Below are positions 9,678-18,296 of a DNA stretch of 35,182 nucleotides, piece after piece (positions within the stretch are counted from its first letter, which is position 1; every line of letters begins with the position of its first letter). The stretch lies in the NCBI GenBank assembly GCA_046289975.1, contig JBKBUQ010000014.1, positions 1-35,182 of the forward strand, written 5' to 3'. The notes under the pieces were generated by a model that saw nothing but the letters and a program-made list of their open reading frames with translations, made no database searches and had not been told where the DNA came from. Source of the DNA: UBA2798 sp046289975. Lineage in GTDB: Bacteria; Bacteroidota; Bacteroidia; Flavobacteriales_D; UBA2798. A program made the position numbers and the translations under genes.

Positions 9678-10432
9678 ATATGTCCAAGACAAGCGTACTG
9701 GTAGTTGAAGACGAAAGCATTGTTTCCAAAGACATTCAGCAGAGCCTGACTAAACTTGGTTACAACGTTGTGGGTTCTGCATCTACAGGCGAAAAGGCAA
9801 TTGCGCTGGCTTCCGAATTGCGTCCTGATATTGTGTTGATGGACATTATGCTCAAAGGCACAATCACCGGAATTGATGCCGCTGCAGAGATTAAAAAGAA
9901 CGAAGGGATTCCTGTTATTTTTCTTACTGCCTATGCAGATGAAAGCACACTTGCCAAGGCAAAGGTGACAGAGCCTTATGGTTACATCATTAAGCCGTTT
10001 AAAGAGATTGATCTGCACACCTCAATTGAAATGGCGCTTTATAAGCATAAGAAGGAAAGTGAGATTGTAAAAGAACGTGATTTCCTTTATTCTATCGTTG
10101 AGAACAAAGAATCGAAAGACTATATTTTCGTTAAATCCAATTCGCGCCTGATCAAGCTCAATACCAAGGAGATTTATTATATCGAGGCGTTGAAGGATTA
10201 TGTGGTTATAAATACCCTCAATAGTCGTTATACAATTCATTCCACTATGAAAGACATTGAAAAGAAAATGCCCGTGAGTGATTTTATTCGCGTGCACCGT
10301 TCTTTTATTGTGCGTATTGATAAGATCGCCTCGATCGATTTACCAAATCTCGTATTGGAGAATGACAAAAAAGTTATACCAATCGGCGGTTCTTACAAAG
10401 ATGATTTAGTGAATCGTCTTAACCTGGTATAA
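9674..10432 (+). CDS. LytTR-family response regulator
   Basis: Two-domain regulator of 252 residues. The receiver domain has the acidic pair Glu12/Asp13, the phosphoacceptor Asp57 in VLMDIM, Thr85 and Lys107 in the IIKPF motif, so all catalytic positions are intact. A short linker leads to a LytTR DNA-binding domain from about residue 150, with the typical KEIYYIEALKDYV and FIRVHRSFIV segments. Family knowledge: phosphorylation promotes binding to direct-repeat promoter sites. Its ATG overlaps the kinase TGA (ATGA), so it is almost certainly co-translated with the kinase; a second ATG two codons in is possible. The glycosyltransferase begins 17 bases downstream. Target genes cannot be identified from this window. 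Confidence 0.95.
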   Translation: MNMSKTSVLVVEDESIVSKDIQQSLTKLGYNVVGSASTGEKAIALASELRPDIVLMDIMLKGTITGIDAAAEIKKNEGIPVIFLTAYADESTLAKAKVTEPYGYIIKPFKEIDLHTSIEMALYKHKKESEIVKERDFLYSIVENKESKDYIFVKSNSRLIKLNTKEIYYIEALKDYVVINTLNSRYTIHSTMKDIEKKMPVSDFIRVHRSFIVRIDKIASIDLPNLVLENDKKVIPIGGSYKDDLVNRLNLV

Positions 10433-10449
10433 GACTCATTTTTGATTTT

Positions 10450-11844
10450 ATGATGCAGTTCCTTTTGCGGAATCGAAACTGGATTCTGTTTTGGGCACTG
10501 GTATTCCTATTGGTGATTGCCACTCTTGTTCAGGACGGGATGTTCATGGATGGGCAGCAATACGCCATTGTTGCGAAAAACATGGCGGTAGGGAAAGGAT
10601 CATTCTGGCATCCGTTTTTATCCCCTACATGGTACAAAGCCGGGTCAGGCAGTTTTTTGGAACACCCGCCACTTGGTTATTATTTGCAATCATTTTTTTT
10701 CAGATTACTTGGTGAGAGTATGTATACCGAAAGAGCGTATTCGTTTTTTACCATGCTTTTATCGGTTTATTTAATCGTGCTCCTCTGGAAGGAGTTTCAT
10801 TCGGATGAAGAAAATACAGCCTGGCTTCCATTGGTAATTTGGATTACAATTCCTGTTTGCTTTTGGTCGTATTCCAATAATCTCATGGAGAACACCATGG
10901 GCATGTTTACACTAATGTCAATACTGTTTCAGTTCAGGTTTTTTATTTCACGAAACATTTTATGGTTTTTATCGGGCGTTTTAACTATTGTTGCTGCTTT
11001 TTTATGTAAAGGATTACCGGGATTATTCCCTATTGCTTTCCCGTTTATATGGTATTGGGTTTATGCAAAGGAGAATCTGCAGAAAGGAATTTATCTTTCA
11101 GTAGGATTGCTGCTTTTCTTTCTACTGGCGATGTTTTTCTTGATTTTGATACCGGAAGCCAAAGAGAGTCTGTCGTTTTATTTTTTCGATCGTTTGTTGT
11201 TTCGGATTGAGTCGGAACCAACAACAACTAACCATTTTACTGTAATTGTGGATCTGATTTCACAACTGGGGGTCGCTATCGGAATTTGTGTTTTGATTGT
11301 AATGGTTAATGGTTATAAAGAAGTTTCATTTAACAGAAAACAGTTTAAACTATTTTTATTTCTAGGTATTTCTGCCTCGCTTCCATTAATGGCTACTGGT
11401 GTGCAGCGGGATTTTTACCTGGTACCATCACTGCCTTTTTACGCAATGGCTGCCGGTGTTTTTATAAAGACTCCGGTTTTAAACTTGCTTTCTGGTAAGC
11501 GAATACGCAAATGGAATCTTGTGGTAGCAATGCTGTTTTTTTTTATTTCCGCAACCATTGCATCATCCAAAACCGGGGAGTGTTCCCGCGATAAAGAGTT
11601 ATTGAAGGATGTTTATGCTTTGACCAACTGTATTCCCAAAAATGAGGTAATCGCCGTTGAGGAGGAATTGCTTCAGGCCTGGAGTCTGGAGTTTTATTTA
11701 TTACGTCATCATGGCGTATCGTTTCACGGAGGAAAAGCGAACAAACGTTTTTTGCTGCAAAGAATTAGCTCTGAACAACCGGAGGGCACATGGAAAAAAA
11801 CACCTTGTGAGTTGAAGAATTACGTGCTGTTTTCTTATGAATGA
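10450..11844 (+). CDS. GT-C fold membrane glycosyltransferase (ArnT/PMT-like)
   Basis: Polytopic membrane protein of 464 residues with about ten hydrophobic segments. The first extracytoplasmic loop has the DGQQYAIVAKNM segment with an acidic residue, and a later HPPLGYY motif, as in family 39-type transferases (ArnT, protein O-mannosyltransferases, related Bacteroidota glycosyltransferases). These enzymes move a sugar from a polyprenyl-phosphate donor onto lipid or protein at the outer face of the inner membrane. The acceptor here is unknown. It lies 17 bases after the response regulator on the same strand, probably in the same transcript, which links it by position to the sensory system. 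Its stop codon directly abuts that of RNase R on the other strand. Confidence 0.85.
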   Translation: MMQFLLRNRNWILFWALVFLLVIATLVQDGMFMDGQQYAIVAKNMAVGKGSFWHPFLSPTWYKAGSGSFLEHPPLGYYLQSFFFRLLGESMYTERAYSFFTMLLSVYLIVLLWKEFHSDEENTAWLPLVIWITIPVCFWSYSNNLMENTMGMFTLMSILFQFRFFISRNILWFLSGVLTIVAAFLCKGLPGLFPIAFPFIWYWVYAKENLQKGIYLSVGLLLFFLLAMFFLILIPEAKESLSFYFFDRLLFRIESEPTTTNHFTVIVDLISQLGVAIGICVLIVMVNGYKEVSFNRKQFKLFLFLGISASLPLMATGVQRDFYLVPSLPFYAMAAGVFIKTPVLNLLSGKRIRKWNLVVAMLFFFISATIASSKTGECSRDKELLKDVYALTNCIPKNEVIAVEEELLQAWSLEFYLLRHHGVSFHGGKANKRFLLQRISSEQPEGTWKKTPCELKNYVLFSYE

Positions 11845-13995
11845 TTACATCAGTTCAAAATCGATCTGACGTTTCATCATATCAGCACCTTTTACCTTGA
11901 TCTTTACTTTTGTTCCTAAACGGAAAGTCTTTTTTGTTTTTGTTCCGCGCACACAAAGCGCTTTCTGGTCGTAAACATACATGTCGTCCCGAATACTTCT
12001 TAATGAGATCATTCCTTCGCATTTACTTTCTGCTACCTCAACAAAAATTCCCCATTCTGCAACACCCGAAACCACCCCGTCGAATATTTTGCCAATATTC
12101 TCTTTCATGTACTCTACCTGTTTGTACTTGATCGAAGCTCGTTCTGCATCGCTTGCTTTCTTTTCCTGAGCAGAGGAATGTCTACACCATAACTCCAATT
12201 GGGATTTTGAAGGCCCTTTATCGCCATCCAGGAAGTGTTGGAGCATCCGGTGTACAATGAGGTCGGGATAACGCCGTATAGGCGATGTAAAGTGGGTGTA
12301 ATAGTCGAATGCCAGGCCGTAGTGCCCGATATTGTTTACATCGTAAATTGCCTTTGCCATCGAACGGATGGTATAGGTTTGTATAGTTTCGGCAACCTGT
12401 GGGTCTTTAATGTCTTTTAGTAATTCAGCAATTGCCTGTGGCAGTCTTCGCGAATCGTATGATTTTAGTTTATAACCCAAGAGGGAAACAAAAGTGGATA
12501 GCTCCTTTAGTTTTTCTTCCTTGGGCTCATCGTGAATTCTGTAAATCATCGGATAAATCTTCTTTTTTCCGTCTGGTTCACCAATGTATTTTGCAACGGC
12601 TTTATTGGCAAGCAGCATAAATTCTTCGATCAGCTTGTTTGCATCACGCGATACTTTGGTATAAACGCCGATTGGTTTTCCTTTATCATCCAGGCGGAAT
12701 TTTACCTCAACACTTTCCAGTCCGAGAGCACCATTAGCCATTCTTTTCTCGCGAATGATTTTGGCCATTTTGTCCATGATCCGAATTTCGTCCATCAGAT
12801 CACCGTCGTTTCCTTCAATTATTTTTTGCGCTTCTTCATAAGTAAACCTGCGGTCGGAATGTATGACTGTTCTCTCAAACCATTCTTTGCGCACATTAGC
12901 ATCTTCATCTATTTCGAATACCACAGAAAAAGTGAGCTTATCTTCGTTTGGACGCAAGGAGCAGATCTGGTTGGAAAGTATTTCCGGTAACATTGGCACC
13001 ACCCGGTCTACCAGGTAAACAGAGGTGGCTCTGTTCAAGGCTTCTTTATCAAGTATACTTTCGGGTACTACGTAATGCGAAACATCGGCTATATGAATCC
13101 CTATCTCATAGATCTTTTTACCCTTGTCTTCACGCAGGAACTGAATAGATAAGGCATCGTCGAAATCTTTTGCGTCTTCGGGGTCTATTGTGAATGTTGT
13201 AATAGATCGAAAATCGCGACGTTTGGACACCTCAGCCGAACTTATGGTGGGGTCAAGTTTATTGGCGTAATTTTCAACTTCCTTTGGATAATGATAAGGC
13301 AAACCGAACTCCGCAAGGATGGCATGCATTTCTGTTTCGTTTTCCCCGGCCTTACCCAAAACCTCTATCACTTTTCCAAAAGGATTTGTAGCGTGTGAAG
13401 GCCAGTCGCCAAGCTGAACGATGGCCTTATCCATGTGCCTGGCACCGTTTAATTTTTCCAACGGAATGAAAATATCAACGTGCATGCGTTGCGAATCGGG
13501 AATAAGAAATGCAAAGTTTTTACTTAACTCAACTCTGCCTACAAACGTATCGGTAGATCGCTGTATTATTTCTACCACTTCTCCTTCCGGTTGTTTGTCT
13601 CTGCGGGAGGGGTGCAGCAAAACTTTTACCGTATCACCATTCAATGACCGGTTAAGATCATTTTTATTGATAAAGACATCCTGAATCCTTTCCTGGCCTG
13701 ATAATAAGTAACCATTACCCCGACTGTTGATTTCAATGGTGCCGGTTAGGTATTTGCGGTCTTGTTTGATCACATACCTACCCCTGTCCACCTCTTTGAG
13801 CTTGCCGTCTTCTCTCAGGTCGTCAAGAATGTCCATCAGCATTTGCTTCTCCCTGTTGTCGTCCACTCCAATTGCTTTGGCAAGTTGCTTGTAGTTGAAC
13901 GACCGGTCGGAGTTTTCGGTCATGTGAATCAGGATTTCCTTACGCAGAAACTGTTCAAGCTTTTTAGAACTGGAATGTGAATTATTTTTTGCCAT
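11845..13995 (-). CDS. rnr: Ribonuclease R
   Basis: Processive 3'-to-5' exoribonuclease of 716 residues that degrades structured RNA and takes part in rRNA and mRNA turnover. Order of domains: N-terminal winged-helix segment (about 15-75), cold-shock/OB domains (about 80-240), the RNB catalytic domain (about 260-590) and a C-terminal S1 domain (about 635-715). The RNB metal-binding signature reads TIDPEDAKDFDDA, and the region with HFTSPIRRYPDL carries the conserved arginines of the active channel. The length is normal for Bacteroidota RNase R. It lacks the long basic tail of the E. coli protein. The upstream box TAAAGGTA at 14015-14022 is seven of eight to the reverse complement of TAnnTTTG. 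Transcription converges with the glycosyltransferase with no intergenic base. Confidence 0.96.
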   Translation of the reverse strand: MAKNNSHSSSKKLEQFLRKEILIHMTENSDRSFNYKQLAKAIGVDDNREKQMLMDILDDLREDGKLKEVDRGRYVIKQDRKYLTGTIEINSRGNGYLLSGQERIQDVFINKNDLNRSLNGDTVKVLLHPSRRDKQPEGEVVEIIQRSTDTFVGRVELSKNFAFLIPDSQRMHVDIFIPLEKLNGARHMDKAIVQLGDWPSHATNPFGKVIEVLGKAGENETEMHAILAEFGLPYHYPKEVENYANKLDPTISSAEVSKRRDFRSITTFTIDPEDAKDFDDALSIQFLREDKGKKIYEIGIHIADVSHYVVPESILDKEALNRATSVYLVDRVVPMLPEILSNQICSLRPNEDKLTFSVVFEIDEDANVRKEWFERTVIHSDRRFTYEEAQKIIEGNDGDLMDEIRIMDKMAKIIREKRMANGALGLESVEVKFRLDDKGKPIGVYTKVSRDANKLIEEFMLLANKAVAKYIGEPDGKKKIYPMIYRIHDEPKEEKLKELSTFVSLLGYKLKSYDSRRLPQAIAELLKDIKDPQVAETIQTYTIRSMAKAIYDVNNIGHYGLAFDYYTHFTSPIRRYPDLIVHRMLQHFLDGDKGPSKSQLELWCRHSSAQEKKASDAERASIKYKQVEYMKENIGKIFDGVVSGVAEWGIFVEVAESKCEGMISLRSIRDDMYVYDQKALCVRGTKTKKTFRLGTKVKIKVKGADMMKRQIDFELM

Positions 13996-14088
13996 ACAGC
14001 GGTTTAGGGTCTGTTAAAGGTAGTACTTTGATGCACTGTATTGGTTCAGTCAGCTTTTGTTTTACGACATAATTGTGTTAACAAGTCC

Positions 14089-15456
14089 ATGAAAGGCAAA
14101 TCACTTTTTCTTCTGATCGGAGAGCTTAATAAGGCGGAACGACATCAATTGCTCAACGCGTGTAAACGCTCGGGCGATAAACGGCATTTGGTTTTGTACC
14201 AGTTGATGAAAAAGCATACCGGAACAAAAGACACTTTTGAAGATGTTTTGTTTTCGGTAGCCAAACCATTGTTTGGAGGTGAGAAAGACGAAAAGGAAAA
14301 AGATAAAACTATGCGACGGTTTATCGATTTTTCCCTAAAGGAAATTGAACAAATCAAACTGCGGAATTTTTTGCAGGAAGATCAATTGTTGCGCCACTTT
14401 CTTCTTTCGCGAATTTACGAAAGCAAAGGCGATGCCTCTATAGAGCGGCGTTACCTGGAACGAACAGGTGAGCTTTCGGATCAGTTGCATGATCGTTTTA
14501 TGAAAGCGTATTATGTAGATCGTATGGTGGATCATACTTCGCGGACACATACCAAAAAGGAAATGAAAATTCTGCAGGAACTACTCGCGGAAAAAAATGC
14601 ATTGATCCAAAAAAATTACCACGCCGAACTTGCGCGTATTTATGATTTGTTGTCGGTATTGCGCTTTGAGGACAAAGAGCTAGCAGAAGGTTTAAAGGGG
14701 CTTGTTCTTGAAGATGATGAAGTGGATATGTTAATTGCTCTTTCCGGTGGTAGTCCTGAAGAAATTGATTATTTGGTGGCCAGAGCGCGTTTTGCTTTTT
14801 TCGAGCCGGTAAAATTCACGGCCTTTATTCAACGTTCACTTGCTTCACTAAAAAAGATCCGCGACGGAAGAGAAAAGGAACGGTTAAATCGTAAGATTTC
14901 GTTTCTTCTTTGTCAGCACGCTTTTCATTTTGGTGAGGCACCGGGTAAACTGCTTGAGTATGCACAAGCGCTTTCTTCTTCTTTAAATGGATTGGAGCTG
15001 TTTTATTTTCATCTGGCTCGTATACTTGATCTTCATTTCAGAAATAAACCCTTGCCCGAGCCAAAGGAGCTTTCCAAAATACCAATGGAGCCGGAGAATC
15101 AGTTCCGCATCGAGTTTTTGAAGGCGCTGGTTTATTTTCTGAAAGGAGAACATTCTGCGGCTGTTAAATTGCTGAATCAGGTATCTTATGTTTCCAATTT
15201 TCAGGTTTCCACATGGTCAAGGTTAATGGAGTTCCGGCTACACCTCAACAAGGGTAACCTGAACCTTTGCGATAGTCTTTCCGGGCGATTGCTGCGTCAT
15301 TTTCAAGGCAATAAAGGGAAGGAATTTACCCTTTCTTCAAGCAAAGAGCTGTTTACATTATTTCAGGATGAGCTGAAAGTAAAAAGTAAAAAGCTGGGTA
15401 AAAAATCGGCCACCGAACTTTGTGCTTTGCATAAGGCTATTGTTTTACAAAGGTAA
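14089..15456 (+). CDS. Hypothetical alpha-helical protein
   Basis: Cytoplasmic-looking protein of 455 residues that I do not recognise. It has no signal peptide or membrane helix, is rich in Leu, Glu and Lys, and reads as mostly alpha-helical, perhaps a helical-repeat fold. The N-terminus carries LNKAERHQLLNACKRSG. The ATG at 14089 is preferred over an in-frame TTG at 14041 because the extra sixteen residues look like leader rather than domain. It is divergent from rnr and upstream of the CHU_C protein, with 50 bases between them. A candidate -7 box (GTACTTTG, 14023-14030) lies upstream, six of eight to consensus. No function is proposed. Confidence 0.8.
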   Translation: MKGKSLFLLIGELNKAERHQLLNACKRSGDKRHLVLYQLMKKHTGTKDTFEDVLFSVAKPLFGGEKDEKEKDKTMRRFIDFSLKEIEQIKLRNFLQEDQLLRHFLLSRIYESKGDASIERRYLERTGELSDQLHDRFMKAYYVDRMVDHTSRTHTKKEMKILQELLAEKNALIQKNYHAELARIYDLLSVLRFEDKELAEGLKGLVLEDDEVDMLIALSGGSPEEIDYLVARARFAFFEPVKFTAFIQRSLASLKKIRDGREKERLNRKISFLLCQHAFHFGEAPGKLLEYAQALSSSLNGLELFYFHLARILDLHFRNKPLPEPKELSKIPMEPENQFRIEFLKALVYFLKGEHSAAVKLLNQVSYVSNFQVSTWSRLMEFRLHLNKGNLNLCDSLSGRLLRHFQGNKGKEFTLSSSKELFTLFQDELKVKSKKLGKKSATELCALHKAIVLQR

Positions 15457-15471
15457 AGCGACAAAAAGGCT

Positions 15472-15479
15472 TATATTTA
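15472..15479 (+). promoter_or_regulatory. Candidate promoter -7 box
   Basis: TATATTTA matches seven of eight positions of the Bacteroidota -7 consensus TAnnTTTG and lies 27 bases before the start of the CHU_C gene. No convincing -33 TTTG is seen at the expected distance, so the call is weak. Confidence 0.3.
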
Positions 15480-15506
15480 CGTCTTACCGCAGAAAGCGAC
15501 AGAATA

Positions 15507-16316
15507 ATGATGCGATTGCTGTTTTTGGCCCTGTTTTTTTTGTCCGGATTGTTAGCTCATTCCTGTACAATCGATAGCTATGTGCTAACCAGGCCTACCT
15601 GTTTGTATTCTGCTGACGGACAATTACAGATTCAGGCATCAGGTGCGGCCGGTATTGCATATAGCATTGATGGCGGGCTAACATTTTCGGCTTCTAACAC
15701 ATTTAGTAATCTTGCTCCGGGAACTTATTTTATTGTCATCCAATCACCATTGCCTTGTTCCGTTAGTGATACGGTTTACATTGCTCCTCAGAGTCAGCTT
15801 TCGGCAGGAGGAACGGTTTCTGTAAATACCATTTTCCCGGGAGAGTCAGTCGTTTTTTCGAGCTATTCGCATAATGCAACAAGTACCTTGTTCGATTTTG
15901 GTGATGGCAGCGATACAATTGGATTAACTCAGGTTGTGCATTCCTATAACCAAATTGGAGCCTTTACCCCTGTGTTGATTGTTAGTGACGGAATTTGTTT
16001 TGATACAATTGCCTTTTTAATTATAGTTGCGGGAGAGTCTTCCTTGTATGTACCCAATGTGTTTACGCCAAACAATGATGATGTAAATGATTTGTTTTTG
16101 CCTCGTGCTTTTGGCATGGGTTCATTGGAGTGCACCATTATGAACCGCTATGGAGAAATAGTGCATTCATGGATAGGAACAAAAGGTTTTTGGGATGGAT
16201 ATACCTTTCCGGCCGGTGTTGCTTGTTCGGAGGGGACTTATTTTTATTGGATCAAAGCTGAAGGATTGGATGGTAAATCCTACAATGTAAACGGGTCGAT
16301 CACGCTCCTGCGTTAG
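15507..16316 (+). CDS. Secreted SprB-repeat/PKD protein with T9SS gliding-type C-terminal domain
   Basis: Small secreted protein of 269 residues. An N-terminal signal peptide (FLALFFLSGLLAHS) is followed by a SprB-like repeat (about residues 25-85, ending SNLAPGTYFIVIQ), a PKD-like domain (about 95-165, with FDFGDGSDT), and a C-terminal domain with VPNVFTPNNDDVNDLF and an F-W-D-G segment. That last block is the gliding motility-associated (CHU_C, type B) sorting domain recognised by the type IX secretion system. Expected location: outside the cell or attached to the surface. It is unusually short for this family, close to a minimal adhesin-like unit. Two adjacent ATG codons (15507, 15510) are possible starts. 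The strong terminator at 16339 ends the transcript. Confidence 0.9.
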   Translation: MMRLLFLALFFLSGLLAHSCTIDSYVLTRPTCLYSADGQLQIQASGAAGIAYSIDGGLTFSASNTFSNLAPGTYFIVIQSPLPCSVSDTVYIAPQSQLSAGGTVSVNTIFPGESVVFSSYSHNATSTLFDFGDGSDTIGLTQVVHSYNQIGAFTPVLIVSDGICFDTIAFLIIVAGESSLYVPNVFTPNNDDVNDLFLPRAFGMGSLECTIMNRYGEIVHSWIGTKGFWDGYTFPAGVACSEGTYFYWIKAEGLDGKSYNVNGSITLLR

Positions 16317-16338
16317 AGGGGCATATCTCTATAAACAG

Positions 16339-16370
16339 CAAAGGGCCCTTTTCGGGGCCCTTTGTTTTTA
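16339..16370 (+). terminator. Intrinsic terminator after CHU_C gene
   Basis: A perfect ten-base-pair stem (CAAAGGGCCC / GGGCCCTTTG, 16339-16348 and 16355-16364) with a six-base loop is followed by TTTTTA. It sits 23 bases past the plus-strand stop. The opposite strand also has the hairpin, with a weaker T-rich tail, so it may also terminate the converging small acidic gene. Confidence 0.88.
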
Positions 16371-16381
16371 TTGTGTTTCAC

Positions 16382-16708
16382 TTAAAGCGCTTCCATCATA
16401 CGGAATTTGTATTCGTTGAGTTCTTCGCGGTTGTATTCGTTATCGTAATTGGCAACGAGCTGCATCAGATACTCAAAACTGTTCACATCCGAATCTTCTT
16501 CAAAGTCTTCAAGAACAATATCGAAATCTTCATTGCTTTCAAGATATTCGTAAGTTAAGCGAATAATTTTTGTAAGCGTAGGATCTTTTATCTCAATAAA
16601 AAAGTTGCGAAGTGTTTTCAGATCATTAATGACCTTTTCACTTGAACCATTCTTAAGGTAGTCCTGCGTGATGCTGTCTATTAGACGCTCGGCTTCTTTT
16701 CTTTCCAT
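16382..16708 (-). CDS. Small acidic hypothetical protein
   Basis: Cytoplasmic-looking protein of 108 residues, helical and strongly acidic, with a central run LEDFEEDSDVNSFEYL. No signal peptide, membrane helix or catalytic motif is seen, and I do not recognise the family. It begins 15 bases after the stop of the ALDH7-type dehydrogenase on the same strand, so the two are probably co-transcribed. Whether it acts with that enzyme is unknown. The bidirectional hairpin at 16339-16364 lies just past its stop codon. The coding call rests on a clean open frame, operon spacing and normal composition. Confidence 0.72.
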   Translation of the reverse strand: MERKEAERLIDSITQDYLKNGSSEKVINDLKTLRNFFIEIKDPTLTKIIRLTYEYLESNEDFDIVLEDFEEDSDVNSFEYLMQLVANYDNEYNREELNEYKFRMMEAL

Positions 16709-16723
16709 TGCCGGTTTTGTTTT

Positions 16724-18277
16724 TTAGATATCGAATTTTATTCCTTGTGCCAAAGGTAATTGATTTCCGTAATTAATCGTGTTGGTTTGGCGACGCATAT
16801 AAACCTTCCATGCGTCTGAACCTGATTCACGACCTCCACCGGTCTCTTTTTCACCACCAAAAGCACCACCAATCTCAGCTCCGGAGGTTCCGATATTTAC
16901 ATTGGCAATGCCACAGTCTGAACCTGCTGTAGATAAAAACTGTTCAGCTTCGCGCATGTTTAGGGTCATGATAGAAGAAGAAAGACCTTGAACAACGCCG
17001 TTTTGAAGCTCTATAGCCTCATCAAGCGTTTTGTAGGACATGATGTATAGAATCGGGGCAAATGTTTCTTCCTGAACGATTTTAAAGCTGTTTTTCGCTT
17101 CGTAAACAGCGGGCTTAACATAACAGCCGCTTTCAAATCCATTACCGGTGAGAATGCCGCCTTCAACTACAACTTTGGCACCTTCTTTTTCTGCTTCTTT
17201 TAAAGCATGGAGGTACATTTCAACAGCTTGCTTGTCGATGAGCGGACCAACGTGATTGTTTTGGTCGAGCGGATTACCAATACGTAATTGATTGTAGGCG
17301 GATTTGATTTTGTTTTTTACTGTTTCGTAAATCGATTCATGAATGATGAGTCGACGAGTGGTGGTGCAGCGTTGTCCTGCTGTACCTACCGCACCGAATA
17401 CCACTGCAAGCAATGCAATGTCCATATCGGCATTTTCAGTAATGATAATAGCATTGTTTCCTCCGAGTTCAAGCAATGATCTTCCGAGGCGTTCTCCAAC
17501 GGCTTTTCCAACGGCTTTCCCCATTCGGGTGGATCCGGTAGCAGAAACCAGAGGCACGCGCTTGTCGTTGCTCATGAGCTCACCCACGGTACGGTCGCCA
17601 ATAATTACACACGAAACGCCTTCCGGTACTTCGTTACGTTTTAACACATCTGTAATGATATTTTGGCAGGCAATAGCACAAAGCGGTGTTTTCTCAGATG
17701 GTTTCCAAATACAAACATCTCCACAAACCCATGCCAGCATTGAATTCCAGGACCAAACTGCAACGGGAAAATTAAAAGCAGAGATAATGCCTACTATTCC
17801 CAATGGGTGGTATTGCTCATACATGCGGTGATTCGGGCGCTCACTGTGCATGGTTAAGCCGTGAAGCTGGCGCGAAAGGCCAACTGCAAAATCACAGATA
17901 TCAATCATCTCCTGAACCTCGCCCAATCCTTCCTGGTACGATTTACCCATTTCATAGGAAACAAGCTTGCCTAATTCGTTTTTGTATTTGCGAAGCTCTT
18001 CACCCATCTGACGAACAATTTCGCCACGTTTGGGTGCGGGCACTTTTCTCCAAACTTTAAAAGCCTCATTCGCTTTAAGAATCAATGCTTCATATTCTGC
18101 TTCTGTTGCGGCATGTACAGAGGCAATTTTTTCCCCGTTAACAGGAGAATAAGAAACAATTTCTTCACCACGGGTAGCAAACCAGTAATTACCGGTAGAT
18201 GCGCCTGAGTTCTTGTCTTTGATTCCCAAAACCTTCAGGGTTTCGGCTATACCGAAGTCGGTCATTACTGCTGACAT
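16724..18277 (-). CDS. amaB: ALDH7-type aldehyde dehydrogenase (piperideine-6-carboxylate / aminoadipate semialdehyde type)
   Basis: NAD(P)-dependent aldehyde dehydrogenase of 517 residues, close in layout to antiquitin (ALDH7). Family enzymes oxidise alpha-aminoadipate semialdehyde, in equilibrium with piperideine-6-carboxylate, to aminoadipate in lysine breakdown. Visible motifs are the general-base Glu in LLELGGNN, the nucleophile Cys in GTAGQRCTTTRRL, and the ALDH7-like C-terminal run GGAFGGEKETGGGRE followed by a short tail. The substrate is inferred from subfamily resemblance; betaine or other semialdehyde activity is not excluded. No other lysine-degradation gene is in the window. A well-spaced promoter lies at 18297-18328, giving a leader of about 15 bases, and the small acidic gene follows 15 bases downstream. 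Confidence 0.9.
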   Translation of the reverse strand: MSAVMTDFGIAETLKVLGIKDKNSGASTGNYWFATRGEEIVSYSPVNGEKIASVHAATEAEYEALILKANEAFKVWRKVPAPKRGEIVRQMGEELRKYKNELGKLVSYEMGKSYQEGLGEVQEMIDICDFAVGLSRQLHGLTMHSERPNHRMYEQYHPLGIVGIISAFNFPVAVWSWNSMLAWVCGDVCIWKPSEKTPLCAIACQNIITDVLKRNEVPEGVSCVIIGDRTVGELMSNDKRVPLVSATGSTRMGKAVGKAVGERLGRSLLELGGNNAIIITENADMDIALLAVVFGAVGTAGQRCTTTRRLIIHESIYETVKNKIKSAYNQLRIGNPLDQNNHVGPLIDKQAVEMYLHALKEAEKEGAKVVVEGGILTGNGFESGCYVKPAVYEAKNSFKIVQEETFAPILYIMSYKTLDEAIELQNGVVQGLSSSIMTLNMREAEQFLSTAGSDCGIANVNIGTSGAEIGGAFGGEKETGGGRESGSDAWKVYMRRQTNTINYGNQLPLAQGIKFDI

Positions 18278-18296
18278 ATCACTATTATTTAGAGTC

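Noticed and set aside
9500..10018. 172-codon minus-strand open frame across the kinase/regulator junction
   Set aside because: It lies antisense to two well-supported genes and its translation has no domain-like pattern.
12532..12990. 152-codon plus-strand open frame inside rnr
   Set aside because: Antisense shadow of the RNB catalytic domain, which is clearly real on the minus strand.
17343..17831. 162-codon plus-strand open frame inside the ALDH gene
   Set aside because: Antisense shadow; the minus-strand frame carries intact ALDH catalytic motifs.
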